A stretch of 64,000 nt of DNA from Triatoma infestans (lineage: Eukaryota > Arthropoda > Insecta > Hemiptera > Reduviidae). The position numbers were made by a program, and so were the translations under genes. Shown here piece after piece: positions 44,901-56,746 of the stretch; the stretch's first letter is position 1, and the number at the start of each line of letters is the position of its first letter. Below the pieces are notes generated by a model. It did no database searches, had not been told where the DNA came from, and worked only from the letters and a program-made list of their open reading frames with translations. Location of the stretch: positions 248,001 to 312,000 of the forward strand of contig JAAEAF010000286.1 of assembly GCA_011037195.1 (NCBI GenBank). The letters run 5' to 3'.

Positions 44901-47430
44901 AATATTCACTAAAACCATTTATTTCTTCTGCAATACTTAATCTCTAAAGATTAAAAGTAAACACTTTTTCAATTAAACTACCTTTGAAGTAAAGAATTAA
45001 TAAATAAATTGTTTAATCAAACAAATTTTAATTAAAATTTCTGTTGCCACATATTTTATTAAACAAATTTTAAGGTTTGGACAAAATTGCTAAATTATTA
45101 AAGTAAAAATAGATGTTACCTCTATAAAACTTGTGCCTTCTGAAAAAGCGCCTCTTACTCCTGAATATGTGGCAAGAAGAAGACAGTAATTTGCCGCAAG
45201 ATGGAAAAAACTTCCATGGTTTGACAAAAACAACGAGCATATGGTGACAACAATAAGAAATCCAGTAGTGAGCCAAATTAAGCAGAATATCTTTCCCATT
45301 ATGCGAGCGATACCTCGAACGAGAGAAATTCCAAATATTTAAGTTGCAATGATATCCCCTGCAATGTCGTCTAAAAAGGGACAGGTTATTTATCCAGCTT
45401 TAAAAAATACTTGCAATCTTCCGTTCAATGAGATGAGATAATAATATTATTACTTCATTTGTATAAAAATTTATGAAGAAAAGTTATATCGCCAGAGGTC
45501 GATACAACTAACAATAAACAAACATTATAAATGAAAAGTATAAAACAAAGTAGGAAAATGTATTACAGAAATAAAACATAAAAGAAAGAATAATCTAAAT
45601 AAAAGAAAATTGCCATGGTTTGTGAAAAAATTTATTGAATTGAAAATTAAACCAGTTAATTAAGTATACTAGGTACATCTAACATAATTTACAATATTTA
45701 AATTGTCATTTCTGTTTAGCATGACCAAAAGAAAGGGTCTTGAAAGAAAATAATATCCTAAAAAGTAAAGTCTATATTCAGATAATGGTGTACATATACC
45801 GCCAGAAAATGAAACATGTGCTCATTGACGCGGGAGTTACATAGAGCACACATTTCTACTTCTCTTTGTTACAATGGACTGGCATTTAACTGCAATTGCT
45901 CACATCATATTTTAAAGAACCAACGCAAATCTTTTTAGCGTTAATCCATCATTGTTCCGGTTGAAACTAAAAAGCAGACTCATGGTTTAGCTGCTTATAA
46001 AGTAAAAAATTAGATACACTCCAAACACATTTCCTTGAGTTTTGCCGAATCGCGCCAAGAGATCAGAGGAGAGTACAGGCCGAAAAGAAAGATTATCCCA
46101 GGAGAAATCTTGCTCCATGAAGTAGGAGGTCACTAAGTGTGCCAGCGCTTGAACCATAAAATATTACCAGCAATAATACTGGAAAAGCAATGGTGGGGAA
46201 AATGTAGGATTTTAAAAATATGCTTAAAATGAAGTTTCAACGTAAATACATTATCAGATCAACAGAAGTTTCTAAATAAACCTTACAATCTGGAGTTGAG
46301 GAGGGCAGTACATATAATTTTTAATAAAAAAGTTTTGAAAGTTTTTTTCTGTCAACTCGTCACTCCTGACAAACATACCAGCGAACAGAGCGACATACAC
46401 AATTAAACAGATTAAATTTAGCAGACAGAGGCACAAAATCGTCTAAAATGAAATCAGACCATTCGGTTTAACGCAAATTATGCAGTTGAACCTTTATTAT
46501 GAAGTGATAAAGGAGGGGTCAAAGTAATGAGGTGCTTGTATTGTTTACGAAAGATAAGGATATTCTCTAACAGTATAGAAATTGTGAAACTATTATATGT
46601 ATTCTTGTCTAAAGGTTACTGTGCATGGACATTAATATTTATCTACACTAGCCAATATAGTTAACCTTGAGTTTCGGCTAAAATTACTGTGACGATAACG
46701 CTCCAAAAAAAAATGTATTAATAATAATTCATTATTATTAGTTAATCATAAAATTTATTTTAACATTTTGAAATTAATTTAACAATATTTCAGCGTTCAA
46801 AATGCCGATGAGATTACTTGACAAACGATTTAGCTTAACAGCAACAAACTGCTAATCTACAAAGTCATACTTAAACCTATTTGGACATAGGTACGGTACA
46901 GAACTGGGGGGGTTCAACCAAACGATCTAATTATAATCGTATCCAAACACTCTAATCCAAAATCCTCGGTAAAATCGTTTCAGACTCTTTCTTTGCTTCC
47001 AACCATACGAATCTATAGAGATTTAAATTTCAATGAAGAAATCCTATTCCGATACAACAAATTTCATAACCTTTATCTTCTCATGTCAATCCTCTTGTCC
47101 GTGAACTTGCATCCCACATTAATCCAATAAATTGTACTCAACAGTGGCCTCGTGATCTAGTTAATTGAGTAAATTGGAGTGTCATTACTGAAAGACTTCT
47201 CCGCTTCGGTTTCGATTATTTGTCCACTATTAAAAAGTTTACTATTGTTATGCTTTTAACAGTTGTAAATATCAATAACAAGAAAAAAAATAACTTTAAA
47301 TTTAAATACCATAATACATAATATAATTTTGCTTAATTTTAATCTAATGTCCTACTGCCTTTTTGAAGGTAATTCCCCTTTTCAATGGATAACATTGGAG
47401 ATTACTGTTCTGTCTTAATATAACATAAAT
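44901..47430. other. Intronic AT-rich DNA, nothing recognised
   Basis: Two overlapping minus frames at 45070-45299 have no support. No repeat recognised. Confidence 0.45.
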
Positions 47431-47442
47431 TTAACTGTTATA

Positions 47443-47569
47443 AGGGAAGGGTTAGCGAGTTGGACTCCCACGCGGAGGTCCTAGGTTCATCCAGTGCTTA
47501 CCCCTTAGATTTTTTCGCAGGCTCCGGGCGCCAATGTCCATAGAGTAGACGCGCCTTAAATTAAAAAAA
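47443..47569 (+). mobile_element. tRNA-derived SINE, family 1, internally deleted, with 10-bp target duplication
   Basis: AGGGAAGGGTTAGCGAGTTG, GACTCCCACGCGGAGGTCCT, a degraded B box, CCCCTTAGATTTTTTCGCAG, then directly the 3' end TAGACGCGCCTTAAATT with an A tail. AACTGTTATA flanks it at 47433-47442 and 47570-47579. The central body present in the 49279 copy is missing. Confidence 0.88.
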
Positions 47570-47579
47570 AACTGTTATA

Positions 47580-49278
47580 GTAAAGTTCTTTTACAACTTC
47601 CATTCAGTGCCGTGTAAAAGTGGCCTTTACTCTCGTACCAAAAAAAAAAGGTATTTGATATCAGGAACTTCGTAGCAGTATTTCAGGTGATACCATCACA
47701 GTGCTACTCTTTACAGTAATAATTGAGAAAAATCCATTGATATCATAACCCTCATCCCAAAATTTGTTATATCCAAAGTTTTATATCACATTCAAGAATA
47801 CTCAGAACTCTTGTCGTGTCATCTCCATCACATCCTTTGTCCAGCTCTGCCTTAGCATCTCTCATAGCTCTCCGCTCCACTGGTTCATACTTCAGCAATA
47901 TTTTAGACCATCACTTATCACTCCTACCTCTTAATACCACTCCTTCTCTTAAGAGATAGCCCATGACAAGCTCTTAGATCTATTGTAGAAGGATATTTTT
48001 TCCTAAATAAAAAAAAATACGGTCGAAGTGAAATAGGTAAACGAAAGAGATATACGTGAAAACATAGAGCTGCAGACTCCATTTAGCTAGTAGTAGCAGA
48101 TGGGTTGGAAGCTTTTTGTTCGTAACCAATAAAAATCATAAACCCAGGTAGGGTGACGGCAGATGAAGAGCTGTCGATGGATATGGGAGTATCTGGACAT
48201 GCATTGAGCCGATTAGTGATGTTAGTTATAATATTTTGATGAACGAGGCAGCTTTAAGGTTCCAGTTACTATAATATCTCGACCAAAGTACTCAGTATAT
48301 GCCAATTTTATTAGAAATTCAGTTCGAAATCTTTTTAAAGATAATTATTCCAAAAAAAAGGAAGGGGAACTCCAGTGAGTTGCTATTTTTATATTGTATG
48401 AAGTGTAGATTATTTTAAAGTAATAAAACAAAATTACCTAATAAAATGGCCCTGTAATTAAAAGTAATCTATTACTTTTTTTTTATAGAAGAGTTCGTGC
48501 CTGCTAACATTTTCTTCACCCAGCTGAAAATTGCGTTAATATCAATTCACTGTTTTACTTACAGAAAAAAAGGCAAACACATAAGAACTACTCTTACAAA
48601 AAAAAAATAAATTGCCCTGGCGATATAGAATTCTTTATTGATAAGCTAAAAGATGAATGATAATACAACTTTAATTCACCACATATGACTTTAATCACGC
48701 AATAATTTTTTATTTAAACTTACAACACTTACATAAATCACAATCCCCTTTACTTTAGCCTTTTAAGTTAGTTAACAATTGAGAAAAATGCATTAATTTA
48801 TTGTGAATACTATAATCTAATAATTAGAATAGAATACAATGTCATTTATTAAATAGTATACATACATATAATCATGTACAGTCAATATTCAAATAAGGCC
48901 CAAAGCTGAGGTATCCTCCTTATGGTGATTGGAGTTACTAGTAATAATAAGAATTTAAGGTTTGCACTCATTATCACTGTTTCAAACAAAATTAATTAAA
49001 ATTATTTATTTCTAAATAAATTTTTATTTCGTTAATTTTTAATTAACGAGGTTTGTAGAATTCTGTAAAACCATAAATTTAACACTATAACTTTGTATTG
49101 TTAATTGGACGTAAAACTTTTACAAAATATGATAGTTGGAATTAAATGAAAAAAGTCCTCTTTTGTGTATTAAACACTTTATTATCCAGTATGGAGCTTT
49201 CACAAAGAATTCACACACAAACAATTTTTAGAAATGATCCACATGAATAGAAACATAACATCTATCAATTTTAAAACA
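47580..49278. other. Intronic AT-rich DNA, nothing recognised
   Basis: A C/T-rich patch at 47815-47960 may be a decayed LINE segment but has no identifiable motif. Confidence 0.4.
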
Positions 49279-49504
49279 TAAGGAAGCGATTAGCTCTGTG
49301 GCACACTGGACTCCCACGCGGAGGTCCCGGGTTCGAGCCCAGCTGTGCTGCCCTTAGATTTTTTTTCCCCGAGGAGCCCCTACAGCTCACTGTCCGGTGA
49401 TGGACAGTGTTACCTGTAACGAGAGAACATTGTCCGAGGTCGGCAGTGCACTGAGAAGGCTGACAACCATCGATGTTGCCGCGCCTTAAATTAAAAAAAA
49501 AAAA
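49279..49504 (+). mobile_element. tRNA-derived SINE, family 1, full-length, with 8-bp target duplication
   Basis: Best full-length copy. Head AGGAAGCGATTAGCTCTGTG, CCCACGCGGAGGTC, B box GGGTTCGAGCCC; CCTTAGATTTTTTTTCCCC; body CAGCTCACTGTCCGGTGATG, GAGAGAACATTGTCCGAGG, GGCAGTGCACTGAGAAGG; 3' end GCGCCTTAAATTAAAA. TTAAAACA flanks at 49271-49278 and 49505-49512. A LINE supplies its reverse transcription in trans in all known SINEs; the partner here is unknown. Confidence 0.9.
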
Positions 49505-49825
49505 TTAAAACAGATATTGCTGATCTTAATGTCATATATACGAATTTATTGAAATAATAACACCTCTTGTTTTCCAACACTGCCAAAATATGTAATATAT
49601 CCTCTCATCAAACTGTAACCTGCTATATTGTCCTAATCCAGTTTTGTTATCTTGAGAATGTCCTGGCTCCCAGGTCGAAAGCTCGATACTGTAATAAAGT
49701 TATAAAAAAAGAATGACTTTTTTCATTTAATTCCAACTATCATATTTCATAAATTTAACAGTCTAGAATAAACGAAAATCTTCCCAACATTATTAGGTAT
49801 GTCTATTTATATATAATCACTTCCA

Positions 49826-50264
49826 TTGTCACAACATCACCACTTTTTTCTTTATTTTTCTTCTGGCACCCAGACTTCCATATACGCGGTACCCATTCTT
49901 TTCCATTCCGATCTGTCCGTCCAAGGTAACTCTCTCCAGCGCACCTCAACATTTCTTGATCCTATTTCATTTTCAGGTCTACCTCGTTTTTGTTTTAACT
50001 CCATTGGACACCAGTCTAAAATTTTCTTGGTGCATCTGCATTTACTGACCGCACAGTATGACCAGCCCACTTCCATTTTCTTTCAAAAGTTACTTTTGCA
50101 ATATCTCCCATCTCAGTGATTTTCCTTGTCCACCTATTACTTTTCTTTTCTCTTCTGCATATTTTCATCATGCTTCTTTCCATCTTTCTCATTGTCATCC
50201 TTAACTTATCTATTTCTCTACTTGCAAGCTCCAAGTTAATCAAATATGTTAAAACTGGTTTCAT
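49826..50264 (-). pseudogene. LINE ORF2 C-terminal tail (RTE-like), broken
   Basis: Minus strand: NRWTRKITEMGDIAKVTFER then KWKWAGHTVR (about 50055-50140), and after a frameshift ILDWCPMELKQKRGRPENEI then RWRELPWTDRSEWKRMGTAY. This is the conserved KW-x-WAGH-x-x-R ... RGRP ... W tail following the RT in RTE-type LINEs. No RT is found upstream of it (higher coordinates), so it is a short 3' remnant. Confidence 0.75.
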
Positions 50265-51139
50265 TATGAAGTTTTACTAATTAGTACTAATTATTGGTTC
50301 TAAATTAGTTGAGAAATTCAAGCGTTTTAATTATATTTAAAATTCCCTTGCTAGAGGAAATACTGCAGTCAAGATTTGATTTTTAATTTTTTTTTTTTCA
50401 AGTATAGGTACATTGCAGACATCTCAACACATCCTGACACTGTCCTTCTTACCTGTGCTGATGGCGTAGCCAGTAACTACAATCCAGTAATAGCTTCTAA
50501 AAAAAAAACCTACAGATCTATTCCTTAGAAATATGATCCAAAAAAGCAAGGCAACTATGGGATCAATGAGCATAAATCCCAAACATAGCTTTCCGGTATG
50601 AACACATAACATTGCATTACCTTACCCTACTTCTTCATGTCTCCTCCATCAATCTACTACCACCAGTAGTCAGTGAGGTCTGCTATCATGGTCTTTGTGA
50701 AGACAAGACTCACGTGAAATCCTTATTAACGAATCAAGAGGACAAAATTCAGCAGGACGCTTTCGACAAACTATATGACTTCTAGAAAACAAATCTGAGC
50801 TCTCCCTGGACAATAAACGATCTTTTTATCCTCAGCCTAGCTGAGGTATGCTATTTCATTAAAGAATTCAACCAGATCTCAAATAATCCAATCCTGGTTG
50901 AAATACACACCGACTTCCTTTTACACCTCCTAATACAGTTATATATAAAATGACAAATTTTCTTTAAATTTCAAATTTCTCAGGTATACCAACATAAATA
51001 AATATATGTACAGGTGGGGGGGGGGGAGTGAATAGTGCACCAATACATTGAATCAAACCGGTCCATTTGAAATTTAAATTCACAAATTCTGCAAAACTAT
51101 TTGAAATCAATTTTTTTCAAAAAGTGTTAGGTTTATTGA
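50265..51139. other. Intronic DNA, nothing recognised
   Basis: AT-rich. G run of ten at about 51017-51026. No supported feature. Confidence 0.4.
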
Positions 51140-51396
51140 ATATGTGGCTGGATCCGCAATGCTGGATAACATCTGGTATTTTATAAGTCGTAGCATGCAT
51201 ATTTATGTTCTTCCTGACCGGTTTCGGATTTTCATCCATCGCCAGAGCAAATTAACCAAGTTCGTGTATAGAGTTCACTTCAACGTAATGTTTCTGTTAT
51301 TTCACACTTGTTGGTTGTATATAATTATGTCATCCAACAAGTGTGAGTAACAAGTAACAGAAACATTACGTTGAAGTGAACTCTCTACACGAACAA
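51140..51396. mobile_element. Foldback element with hammerhead-like motif
   Basis: Starts GCTGGATCCGCAATGCTGGA and TAAGTCGTAGCATGCAT, like 39690 and 63640. A strong hairpin follows: 51260-51314 is nearly the exact reverse complement of 51334-51394 (TGAACTC...TGTGAA arms) with a ~19-bp loop. No coding sequence. Confidence 0.82.
51210..51246 (-). ncRNA. Hammerhead-ribozyme-like motif, core mutated
   Basis: Minus strand: CTGGCGA (A6 of the core changed to G), T, perfect stem GGAT/ATCC with GAAA loop, then GAAA, then CCGGTC. Stem II differs from the 62225 copy yet still pairs. The core change should abolish cleavage. Confidence 0.4.
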
Positions 51397-51409
51397 ACTG
51401 AACAAACCA

Positions 51410-51680
51410 TTCAGTAAAGTCGCACTTATAGTTGGTAGATTTTATCCGAAAACGTCGTGTCTGATGCGGTTGTAGTAATTAAATGAAATACCAAGTTTGA
51501 GCTACCTGTGATTTTTCGTTTTTGAGATATTGTGTTTATACTCACACACACACACACACAGACACGCGATTTCCTGCTAAAACTAAATTGATCGTATTCA
51601 GGGAACTGCAAACATGTGTTTCATATTTCGAAAATTTGCCAGTTTCGCAATACTTTCTCTTGCTCCAAGTAAGCGTAAGT
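51410..51680 (-). repeat. Dispersed repeat DR1
   Basis: CATTCAGTAAAGTCGCACTT, TCCGAAAACGTCGTGTCTGA, TTTTTCGTTTTTGAG, a CA microsatellite at 51541-51560, ATTTCGAAAATTTGCCAG and TACTTTCTCTTGC in minus order. It begins immediately after the foldback at 51140. Confidence 0.75.
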
Positions 51681-53351
51681 AAAAATAAGAATGCAAAATT
51701 ATGAATTATTGAGTCATATTTGATAATAATTCGACATAAATTATCAAAAATAAGTTTTATAATTTCATAAAAAAAAAAGAAGATAAATTGAAGTTGTTCA
51801 ACTGAATGACCTAGACATTACATCGCGCCATGCGTTTGTTCGAGTGTGCACTAGAAATGGCAAAGGGCAATTTTAAATTCAATAATGAGCACAAAAAGCA
51901 GATTTAATATTATTTTAGTTTCATATTTACTATTAATGTTTTGTCAAATTTTGGACCAGAATTATGTTTTAAGCCTCGCTAAGTACAAAGCATTTGTTTT
52001 GAGCAAAAGCTTATTTAGCGGGAAAAAGTACTCAAAAATGATTAATAGAAGTAAATCCTTTGATGCTGTCCATAATTTTGAGCTCGAGCTGTAAAAACAA
52101 CCTCCTAATCCCCAAGAAGGTGAAAACAAAACAAATTCTACAAGTTTCAAGGAAAAATGTATGTTAATTACATTGTATAAAATCTAAATTTATGAAAGGA
52201 TCACAAAATTTCATTTAATATTTCAAAAAATTATTAGACACTAGTTCAGTCTAAATGATGCATTCTGGTCCTAGGTAACTGTTACTTTGATGGGATAGGT
52301 TTCCGAGATTGTTATGTTGGTTATATTATAAATCATTTTGGAATATCAGCCACCCACGAGGATTGGATTTCTTTCAACATTCTGATATTCCAGATCATTC
52401 ACACATCATACAAGTCCTTCATAGTTGGAGATGGTATGATATAAACAGTTACATACAATGTACAAACGTAAGTACTCCAAGGAAGATACAATCATCTAAG
52501 AGTCAGTATATACATCACTTTATAATCACTTCGTTCAAAATTCACACAGTAGTTAATTAGAGAAAATGGAATAGCCATTTAAATAATTCAATTAACTTTA
52601 AACGATTCAGTTTAGAATTGCTTTAAGCAATAAGCTCATTAGACTAATCAATAATCTGATGGAGCAAGAAAAACGTATTTTGCATAGGCGGATCCAGTCA
52701 CCACTGGCGAAATGAAAAGTACGTTTAGTGGGGGCAAAAAATTAAAGCCAAGTTAAGCCGGCACAGAATGATTACTTCAAGATCTCCAGCTCTCCTACTT
52801 GTCTTTCATTTAAAATCCTGAAGATGGAGCAGCTTTTTTGTCAGCGTTTTTTCTTTCTACTCCTCTTCTACTCACTTTCCCCGCTTCGAGTTTAGTAATC
52901 GCAATTAATGGTTTTTAAAAATCTAATTTCCGATATAAACACAATTATACAATGAATCCGCAAAATATAAATCGAAAAAATATATTTGGTACTTTAAAAA
53001 TAAACATGATGAAATGTTGACCTCCACCAAAATCAGCGGTTAGAATTTTGATGCACAATATTTTGATTTATAATGTCAACATAGATATGAAATTTAGAGG
53101 GTGCAAAAAATATGAAATTTAAATTTTTGAGCCGAAAAAATCTGTTGTGAAACACTCACAAGACTTTCGCTCACTCCAATTTACTTAGTTACACATAGTC
53201 TCTAGTTTAGCGAACTCTAATATACTCGTATAACGCTTCTTCAAATTGTAATTTATTTGTTTAAATGCACTAATAATTGGTTCGATTCCTTTTCTTCATG
53301 TTGCTATGAGAAACTGTAATTTGATTAAATTAGCTCATACGTTGAATACCA
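51681..53351. other. Intronic DNA, DR1 end at right
   Basis: Mostly unassigned AT-rich DNA. 53147-53180 carries GTGAAACACTCACAAGACTT, the DR1 right end in minus orientation. Confidence 0.45.
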
Positions 53352-53715
53352 TCTTTACAGTATCTTTCAATAGTTTGTGGACTGCGCCGCCTACATAAAA
53401 TTAAGAACAATATAATGTATAGCTAAAAACTCCTGGTCTAAGAAAAGTTTTTTAAATGAATATTATGGCTTACTTAGACAATTTTTTGAAGTATTTAACA
53501 TGAGTTTCATTTTGCCCCACTAGTGCAAACGACCAAATACAAAATGGCGGAGCTGCGTGGATCTTGCATTTCGTTATTCTCTTTTGCCTTCTTTTTCAAG
53601 AGTGGAATGAAAATTATAAATTTTTCCTTTACAGCTCACATAATTATATAGAACAGTAAATATTATGTTAGAAATGACTTTATTTTTTGCATTTTTTTAT
53701 ACAATATTGCACTAT

Positions 53716-53925
53716 TTTTTTTTTATTTTAATTTTAAGGAGCATCAACATCTTACGGTCATTAGCGCCCGGAGCCTTCTCAGTGCACTGCCAGCCTCCGG
53801 TTGCTCACTGAACAGTGAGCTGTAGAGACTCCTAGGAAGAAAAAATTTAAGGGCAGCACTGGGCTCGAACTCGGGAACTCCGCGTGGTAGTCCAACGCGC
53901 TAACCACTTAGCTAATCTTTCTCCT
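53716..53925 (-). mobile_element. tRNA-derived SINE, family 1, in the left palindrome arm
   Basis: Minus-strand full-length copy: tRNA-like head near 53925 (TTAGCTAAGTGGTTAGCGCG, B box GGTTCGAGCCC degraded to GAGTTCGAGCCC), body and A tail at 53716-53735. Flanked by ATTGCACTAT (53706-53715) and ATTGCAGTAT (53926-53935), one mismatch. It interrupts the arm match. Confidence 0.88.
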
Positions 53926-54626
53926 ATTGCAGTATTTGATAATTTATAAAATACCTACGGAGGGAAATTAGTAACAAAATTCTCAACTAGATTTGTCATA
54001 GAAATAATTAGCAATAAATAATTAGCCAATCACAGTGTAGAAGAGAAGTGTGAAATATGGGTGTGTGTTAGGCCAATCAGAAATTTAGAATTATCTTGTT
54101 GGCCACGCACACACATTTGACACCTTCACTTCTATACTGCGATTCGTTAATTATTTTTATAGGGCATGGTCAGCATGATAATTCTAAATTTCTGATTGGC
54201 CATACACCCATATTGATGTTACATACACCCATATTTCACATGTTCTCTTCTGCACTGTGATTGGTTAATTATTTATTGCTAATTATTTCTATGACAGATC
54301 TAGTTGAGAATTTTGTTACTAACTATCCCTTCATAGGTATTTTATAAATTACCAAATTGTGCAATACAAATTTTATGTAAAAATAATGCAACAAAATCAT
54401 GTTATGTCTAACATATTATTTACTATTTTACAAAATTAATGTGAGCTATCAAGAAAAAATTCAGAATTTTCACTCTATTGTTGCAAAGAAAGTAAAAGAG
54501 ATTAGGCAGAAACGCAAAATCCTATGTAAGTCCGCCATTTTGTATTTGGTCATTTACACTATTGGGACAAAATCAAATTTAAGTTAAATATCCGCCAAAA
54601 TTTCTTAAAGGAATTCAAATATTCAT

Positions 54627-54791
54627 TTTTTTTCTTTTTAATTTAAGGCGCGTCAATATCTATGGTCATTGGCGCCGGGGCCTTCTCAGTGCACTGCCGG
54701 CCTCCGGCAGTGTTCTCTCGTTACAGACAACACTGTCCATCACCGGACAGTGAGCTTCTGAGCTTGTACAGGCTCCTAGCAAGAGAAACCT
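54627..54791 (-). mobile_element. SINE, family 1, 5'-truncated, in the right palindrome arm
   Basis: Minus-strand copy with A tail, GGCGCGTCAATATCTATGGT, GTGCACTGCCGGCCTCCGGC, GTTCTCTCGTTACAG and TCACCGGACAGTGAGC. It stops at GGCTCCTAGCAAGAG before the tRNA-like head. Perfect 9-bp duplication AATATTCAT at 54618-54626 and 54792-54800. Confidence 0.9.
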
Positions 54792-55069
54792 AATATTCAT
54801 TTAAAAAACTGTTCTCAGACCTAGAGTTTGTAAGCACTTCATTATATGGTCCTTAATTTTATGTAGGTGGCGCAGTCCACAAAGTATTGAAAGAGTACTT
54901 ATAAAGAAAGAAATCTGCGCAAGATTCAATCAAGATCTAGTTTCTCGCGTTTAAAAGAAAAATCCTTGTGAAATACTAATACAACTTTCTCTTACTGCAG
55001 TTTATAAATTTTTAATTGACAAATGTTATACTCGTAGTTAGTCTATCAAATTTAATGGAACTCGTCATT

Positions 55070-55905
55070 GTTTTTATGAAGAAAATCGCAAAAACTGAAA
55101 AAACTGTTCAGTAAAAACACACTTTCGGTTTAATAATTTGCTTGAAACTCAGGATTTTGGCAATCTATTTATTTTTAATTAATTTTAGATATTAGATGGT
55201 AGAATTGTATAATCAACTATGAGAGCACTTTAAAGGAAATCCAACTCCAAAAGCCAGCTTAAATAAGTTTACCCGGAGAAATGTTACAAATAAAAGTTTT
55301 AGCTCTTTATATGTGTTGTTCAAATACTTGTTTAAAAAAATTGTAGGAGCCGTTTTAGAGAAACTAGCAGAAAACTGAAAAATACTTTTCAGTAAAAACG
55401 CACTTCAGATCATCTTCACACTCGGAATGTCAACATCATATTTAATTATAATTATAATTATTTAAATAATATCACTTTAGTGGACAACCTAGCCCCCATC
55501 TCTGTGCCCTTAAAGGAATTTCCTAGAGAAATGTTTCAAGTACAAATTATTGTAGCTCTTAGTATGTGTAATTGATATTCCAAGTTTAAAAAAAATCGTT
55601 GGAGCCATTTTCGAGAAAATCGCAAAAGAGTAAAAAAAAATCATTCATTAAAGAGATACTTTCGGTTGAGGAATTTTGACAGATACTTACTGTCTGATCC
55701 CATGTATATCTAAATGGAATATTATCAAGTTTGAATTCTTGCGATTTTTCGATTTTGAGCTTCGATGTTCACACACATAGACCATCTTCTTTGAACCACT
55801 TTTTTGGACTCAAGGGATCTTAAAAGGTGCATTTCCGATGAAAACTCGATACCGAAAATTTGATGCGATTATAATACTTATTCCTAGGAGTAAGAGAAAG
55901 TAATG
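55070..55905 (-). repeat. Dispersed repeat DR1, several stacked partial copies
   Basis: Three successive occurrences of GAGAAAATCGCAAAA- or GAGAAACTAGCAGAAAACTG-type strings followed by CAGTAAAAACGCACTT (near 55080, 55360 and 55610). The last copy extends to the left-end motif TCGATACCGAAAATTTGATG and AGGAGTAAGAGAAAGTAATG. The LTR retrotransposon is inserted exactly at its end. Confidence 0.75.
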
Positions 55906-55908
55906 TAC

Positions 55909-56540
55909 TGTAATGTGTAGACCTTTGGAAGAAATATAAATTATTTTAGAATTAAGAGAAATATATTAGTTAATATCTAGGTAATATCGGTTGTTTACTT
56001 AGTGTAAGTCCAAGACTGGGTTTTTACGAAGTCTGGGAGAAACAATAGGAACAGTTAGAAGGGTAAAATACCTGTACTACAAGAAAAAGGAATTTCCCTT
56101 TCTTTCTCCCTTTAATGGAGGAGGGATCATATATATAGAGAACCTCAATTAGGAAAGATCAGAATTGTTGTGGTGAAGAAAACCCTGCTCAGTGGAAATT
56201 TATAAAAGAGTGTCGTAGTGTTCGTTATACGAGAGTTAAGGCCAAACCTTCTGCTTAAAAACCCTTTTAATATTGTAAGTTGTACAAATGAATCTAGTTA
56301 CTTAGTGCTTAAGTATTATTTTATTATTAGTTAAGGAATAAGATTTTATTTGTAGTCTAAATTGTGTAATTATATGTATTTCTTTTATATGGTTATTTTC
56401 TAATTATTTTTATCCTTTAATCAATCCAGATGAACACAGACCTCACGAGATCCCTTTAGAGAAGAGATAAATTAAAATTTATAATTATTTACTATTCTGA
56501 ATTTCTATTTTAAAACCCCCCAATCATACATAACATTACA
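55909..56540 (+). repeat. 5' LTR
   Basis: 632 bp, TG...CA ends. A possible TATA element ATATATATAGAG at about 56128-56139 sits mid-LTR, as expected for the U3/R boundary. Second copy at 59448. Confidence 0.93.
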
Positions 56541-56542
56541 TA

Positions 56543-56560
56543 TGGCATCCCTTGTGGGGA
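56543..56560 (+). other. Candidate primer binding site
   Basis: TGGCATCCCTTGTGGGGA begins two bases after the 5' LTR, the position and TGG start expected for a tRNA primer site. I cannot say which tRNA it matches. Confidence 0.55.
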
Positions 56561-56746
56561 CCGATGAGTCTGTGTAAATCTGAACTAAATGATTAAAAAA
56601 GGGATAAAAGTTATTTTGTTTTATTAAAAGCAATTGATTGATTCAAAGGAGTAGTTGTTCTAAATTTGGTTCTTTTATTAATTAATAATAGTATAATAAA
56701 TAATTTAATCGATCAACAATCATCGGGCGGCAAAAAAAAAAAAAAA

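Larger units (their letters stand above)
53352..54907. repeat. 1.55-kb near-perfect palindrome
   Basis: The left arm from 53352 reads inverted in the right arm down to 54907; the centre is near 54140-54150. Matched pairs from outside in: TTTGTGGACTGCGCCGCCTA with TAGGTGGCGCAGTCCACAAA; ACCAAATACAAAATGGCGG with CCGCCATTTTGTATTTGGT; TTATGTTAGA with TCTAACATAT; TAGTAACAAAATTCTCAACT with AGTTGAGAATTTTGTTACTA; TAGCAATAAATAATTAGCCA with its inverted partner. Each arm carries one SINE at a different place. No coding frame. Could be a long foldback transposon or an inverted duplication; a transcript would fold into a dsRNA hairpin of about 600-700 bp. Confidence 0.92.

Noticed and set aside
56666..56746. 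Upstream TTG start for the gag-like frame
   Set aside because: Would add a low-complexity leader; the ATG at 56747 after an A run is more plausible.
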